A stretch of DNA of 64,000 nt, taken from Chlamydiales bacterium. GTDB lineage: Bacteria; Chlamydiota; Chlamydiia; Chlamydiales; JAAKFR01. Positions 62,463 to 64,000 of the stretch are shown piece after piece (the first letter of the stretch is position 1; the number at the start of each line of letters is the position of its first letter). The position numbers were made by a program, and so were the translations under genes. A model generated the notes under the pieces. That model saw only the letters and a list, made by a program, of their open reading frames with translations, was not told the DNA's origin and made no database searches. The stretch covers positions 50,069 through 114,068 of the forward strand of contig JAJACP010000006.1 in the NCBI GenBank assembly GCA_022601445.1, read 5' to 3'.

Positions 62463-63354
62463 CAAAGAGGCACACTTACGCCTCGATAAACTCCTCGCTC
62501 TACGCTACCCAGCCTGCTCCAGACAGTACTTCCAGTATCTTATTAAGGAAAAGCTTGTCCTTGTGAATGGAGCTGTTGCAAAAAAAGCCACCAAACTCGA
62601 GGAGGGAGATGAAGTGGAGATCGAGTTTGCCATCACACCTGAAATCACACTCGAGCCAGAAGCCATTGCTCTTGACATTCTCTTTGAAGATGACCACCTC
62701 ATCGCCATTAACAAGCCCGCCGGCATGGTGGTGCACCCCGCCATTGGGAATTGGACAGGCACCTTTGTTAACGCGCTACTCTACCACTGCAAACAACTTC
62801 CCCAAGGCAAAACCTTGCGTCCCGGTATTGTCCACAGGCTTGACAAAGAGACCTCAGGTGTGCTTGTAGCAGCTAAAAATGAACGTGCTCAACAGCTGAT
62901 GGTGGAAAAATTTGCAAACAGAAAAATCGAGAAAGAGTATCTTGCTATCTGCATCGGAAATCCCGGTGACCGCCTCATTGAGGGCAACATCGGACGTCAT
63001 CCCGTACGCCGTAAAGAGATGGCGCTGCTCAAAGAGGGAGGACGCTTGGCACGCACTCAGTGCCAAAGCATCGCACACACTTCCCAGCTCTCTCTTCTCC
63101 GTCTCTTCCCTGAAACAGGGCGCACCCACCAGTTGCGCGTGCATCTCAAATCAGTGGGCTCCCCCATCTTGGGAGACACCGTTTACGGCAATCTCCCTTT
63201 AAACAAGAAGTTAGGAGCCAAAAGACAGCTCCTGCACGCCTATCGTCTCCATTTTACTCATCCCATCTGCGAAGAAGCTATTGAGCTAAAAGCCCCCATC
63301 CCCCAAGATATGAGGACATTTATTTCACAAATAGCTCCCTCATGCGCCTTTTAA
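62443..63354 (+). CDS. rluD: 23S rRNA pseudouridine synthase, RluD family
   Basis: About 303 residues. N-terminal S4 domain (LRLDKLLALRYPACSRQYFQ), AINKPAGMVVHP, catalytic Asp near 132 in GIVHRLDKETSGVL, and TGRTHQLRVHL. RluD makes pseudouridines in helix 69 of 23S rRNA. ATG at 62437 is an alternative start. Its end overlaps dtd by 13 bases. Confidence 0.93.
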   Translation: MTVHITDKEAHLRLDKLLALRYPACSRQYFQYLIKEKLVLVNGAVAKKATKLEEGDEVEIEFAITPEITLEPEAIALDILFEDDHLIAINKPAGMVVHPAIGNWTGTFVNALLYHCKQLPQGKTLRPGIVHRLDKETSGVLVAAKNERAQQLMVEKFANRKIEKEYLAICIGNPGDRLIEGNIGRHPVRRKEMALLKEGGRLARTQCQSIAHTSQLSLLRLFPETGRTHQLRVHLKSVGSPILGDTVYGNLPLNKKLGAKRQLLHAYRLHFTHPICEEAIELKAPIPQDMRTFISQIAPSCAF

Positions 63355-63782
63355 TCCAAAGAGTCAAAGAAGCTCGTGTCACAGTTAATAAAAAAGTGTG
63401 TGGAAACATTCATCATGGACTTCTTGTCTATCTAGGCATCCACAAAAATGACACTCCTGAGAAAACAAGCTGGCTGGTCAATAAATTGATCCATCTTCGC
63501 ATCTTTCAAGACAAAGAAGAGAAAATGAACCGTAACATTCAGCAAACAGATGGAGCTGTATTAGTTGTGAGTCAATTCACCTTGTATGGAAGTGTAGAAA
63601 ACGGGAACCGACCTGCCTTTACCGAAGCTGCGCTTCCTGAGCCTGCCTTTCTTCTTTATGAAGAGTTTGTGAGTGAGCTCTCCCAGGCTTTAGGCAAGCC
63701 TGTTCAGACAGGTGTTTTTGGAGCAATCATGGAAGTGACCTCCACCAACGACGGTCCCGTCACCTTTCTTTTAGAGCGTTAA
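63342..63782 (+). CDS. dtd: D-aminoacyl-tRNA deacylase
   Basis: 146 residues, the usual length. MRLLIQRVKEARVTV, HHGLLVYLGIHK, VVSQFTLYGSVENGNRPAF with the SQxT motif, and the C-terminal TNDGPVTFLLE with the Gly-cisPro type NxGPVT. It removes D-amino acids from mischarged tRNA. Confidence 0.95.
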   Translation: MRLLIQRVKEARVTVNKKVCGNIHHGLLVYLGIHKNDTPEKTSWLVNKLIHLRIFQDKEEKMNRNIQQTDGAVLVVSQFTLYGSVENGNRPAFTEAALPEPAFLLYEEFVSELSQALGKPVQTGVFGAIMEVTSTNDGPVTFLLER

Positions 63783-63901
63783 GCGGTAGCACCTTTTCGA
63801 TTAATAAAAATAAATATAACGTTTCTATAGCCTTATAAAAGACCGTTATAGTAATATCAATATTACGAACGGGAATATCGATTTGTATTAGGTTCAGAAA
63901 T

Positions 63902-64000
63902 ATGAAAGACTTTGTAGCTTTTATCGTTAAGAACTTGGTAGACAATCCGGTTCAAGTGAAGATTAATGAAGTGGGTGGAACGCATACGGTTATATTAGAA
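63902..64000 (+). CDS. khpA: KhpA-type KH-domain RNA-binding protein, 5' part only
   Basis: 33 residues before the window edge: MKDFVAFIVKNLVDNPVQVK then INEVGGTHTVILE, matching the start of KhpA (YlqC). KhpA, often with KhpB, is a small RNA chaperone. The 119-base gap before it is AT-rich and could hold a promoter, without a clear consensus. Confidence 0.75.
   Translation, partial: MKDFVAFIVKNLVDNPVQVKINEVGGTHTVILE

Overview
The window is bacterial and almost certainly from a Chlamydiales genome outside the Chlamydiaceae (a Parachlamydia/Waddlia/Estrella-like environmental chlamydia). Long runs of gene order match what I know of Chlamydia trachomatis: yebC, GNAT, prfB, SWIB protein, lpxG, ispD, truA, HAD phosphatase, ctcB/ctcC, recO, then yidD, LysM protein, pheT, MORN lipoprotein, ogt; later trhO/yceA, rpsD, murJ, nfo; and hemA, second gyrase-type pair, CT659-like protein, rluD. 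The species cannot be fixed from sequence reading alone.

Layout. 1-9.4 kb: translation/quality-control operon (yebC, SprT-like, GNAT, prfB with a programmed +1 frameshift), a nucleotidyltransferase of the UDPGP type, the SWIB protein and the lpxG-ispD-truA operon (lipid A, isoprenoid, tRNA modification). 9.4-13.9 kb: an M15-type peptidase lipoprotein and four members of an unrecognised family of small exported proteins built from a ~60-residue module with an RFYG core, mixed with a tRNA-Leu and remnants of two transposases. 13.9-19 kb: the CtcB/CtcC two-component system, HPF, RlmN and small membrane proteins. 19.2-23.8 kb: accessory region with an AlbA_2 gene bounded by an inverted repeat, and an AbiE toxin-antitoxin island that abuts tRNA-Arg between repeated copies of the tRNA terminator.

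23.9-36.8 kb: recO, a large GH63-like glycosidase, exported proteins of unknown role, a 1728-residue secreted RHS/YD-repeat protein with an overlapping downstream exported partner, and a small transaldolase. 36.8-39 kb: a gene that starts one base after tRNA-Leu(GAG), and two more RFYG-family genes with nearly identical 3' ends. 39-47 kb: yidD, LysM protein, pheT (missing its tRNA-binding OB domain), MORN lipoprotein, ogt and two tandem inclusion-membrane-like paralogues. 47-58 kb: DUF116-like protein, trhO, rpsD, then an inserted AAA/DUF4143 ATPase and a decayed TacAT module flanked by repeats copied from the 3' end of murJ, followed by murJ, nfo, asnS and a second, broken DUF4143 gene. 58-64 kb: hemA, the gyrB/gyrA-like pair, rluD, dtd and the start of khpA.

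Core genes are tightly packed with 4-50 nt overlaps, while accessory genes sit in gaps with IS debris, repeats and toxin-antitoxin remains. The least explained content is the RFYG-family, whose members differ in module number and in an Arg/Gln-rich tail and show signs of recent 3'-end homogenisation. All functional calls rest on motif recognition by eye; no database search was run.
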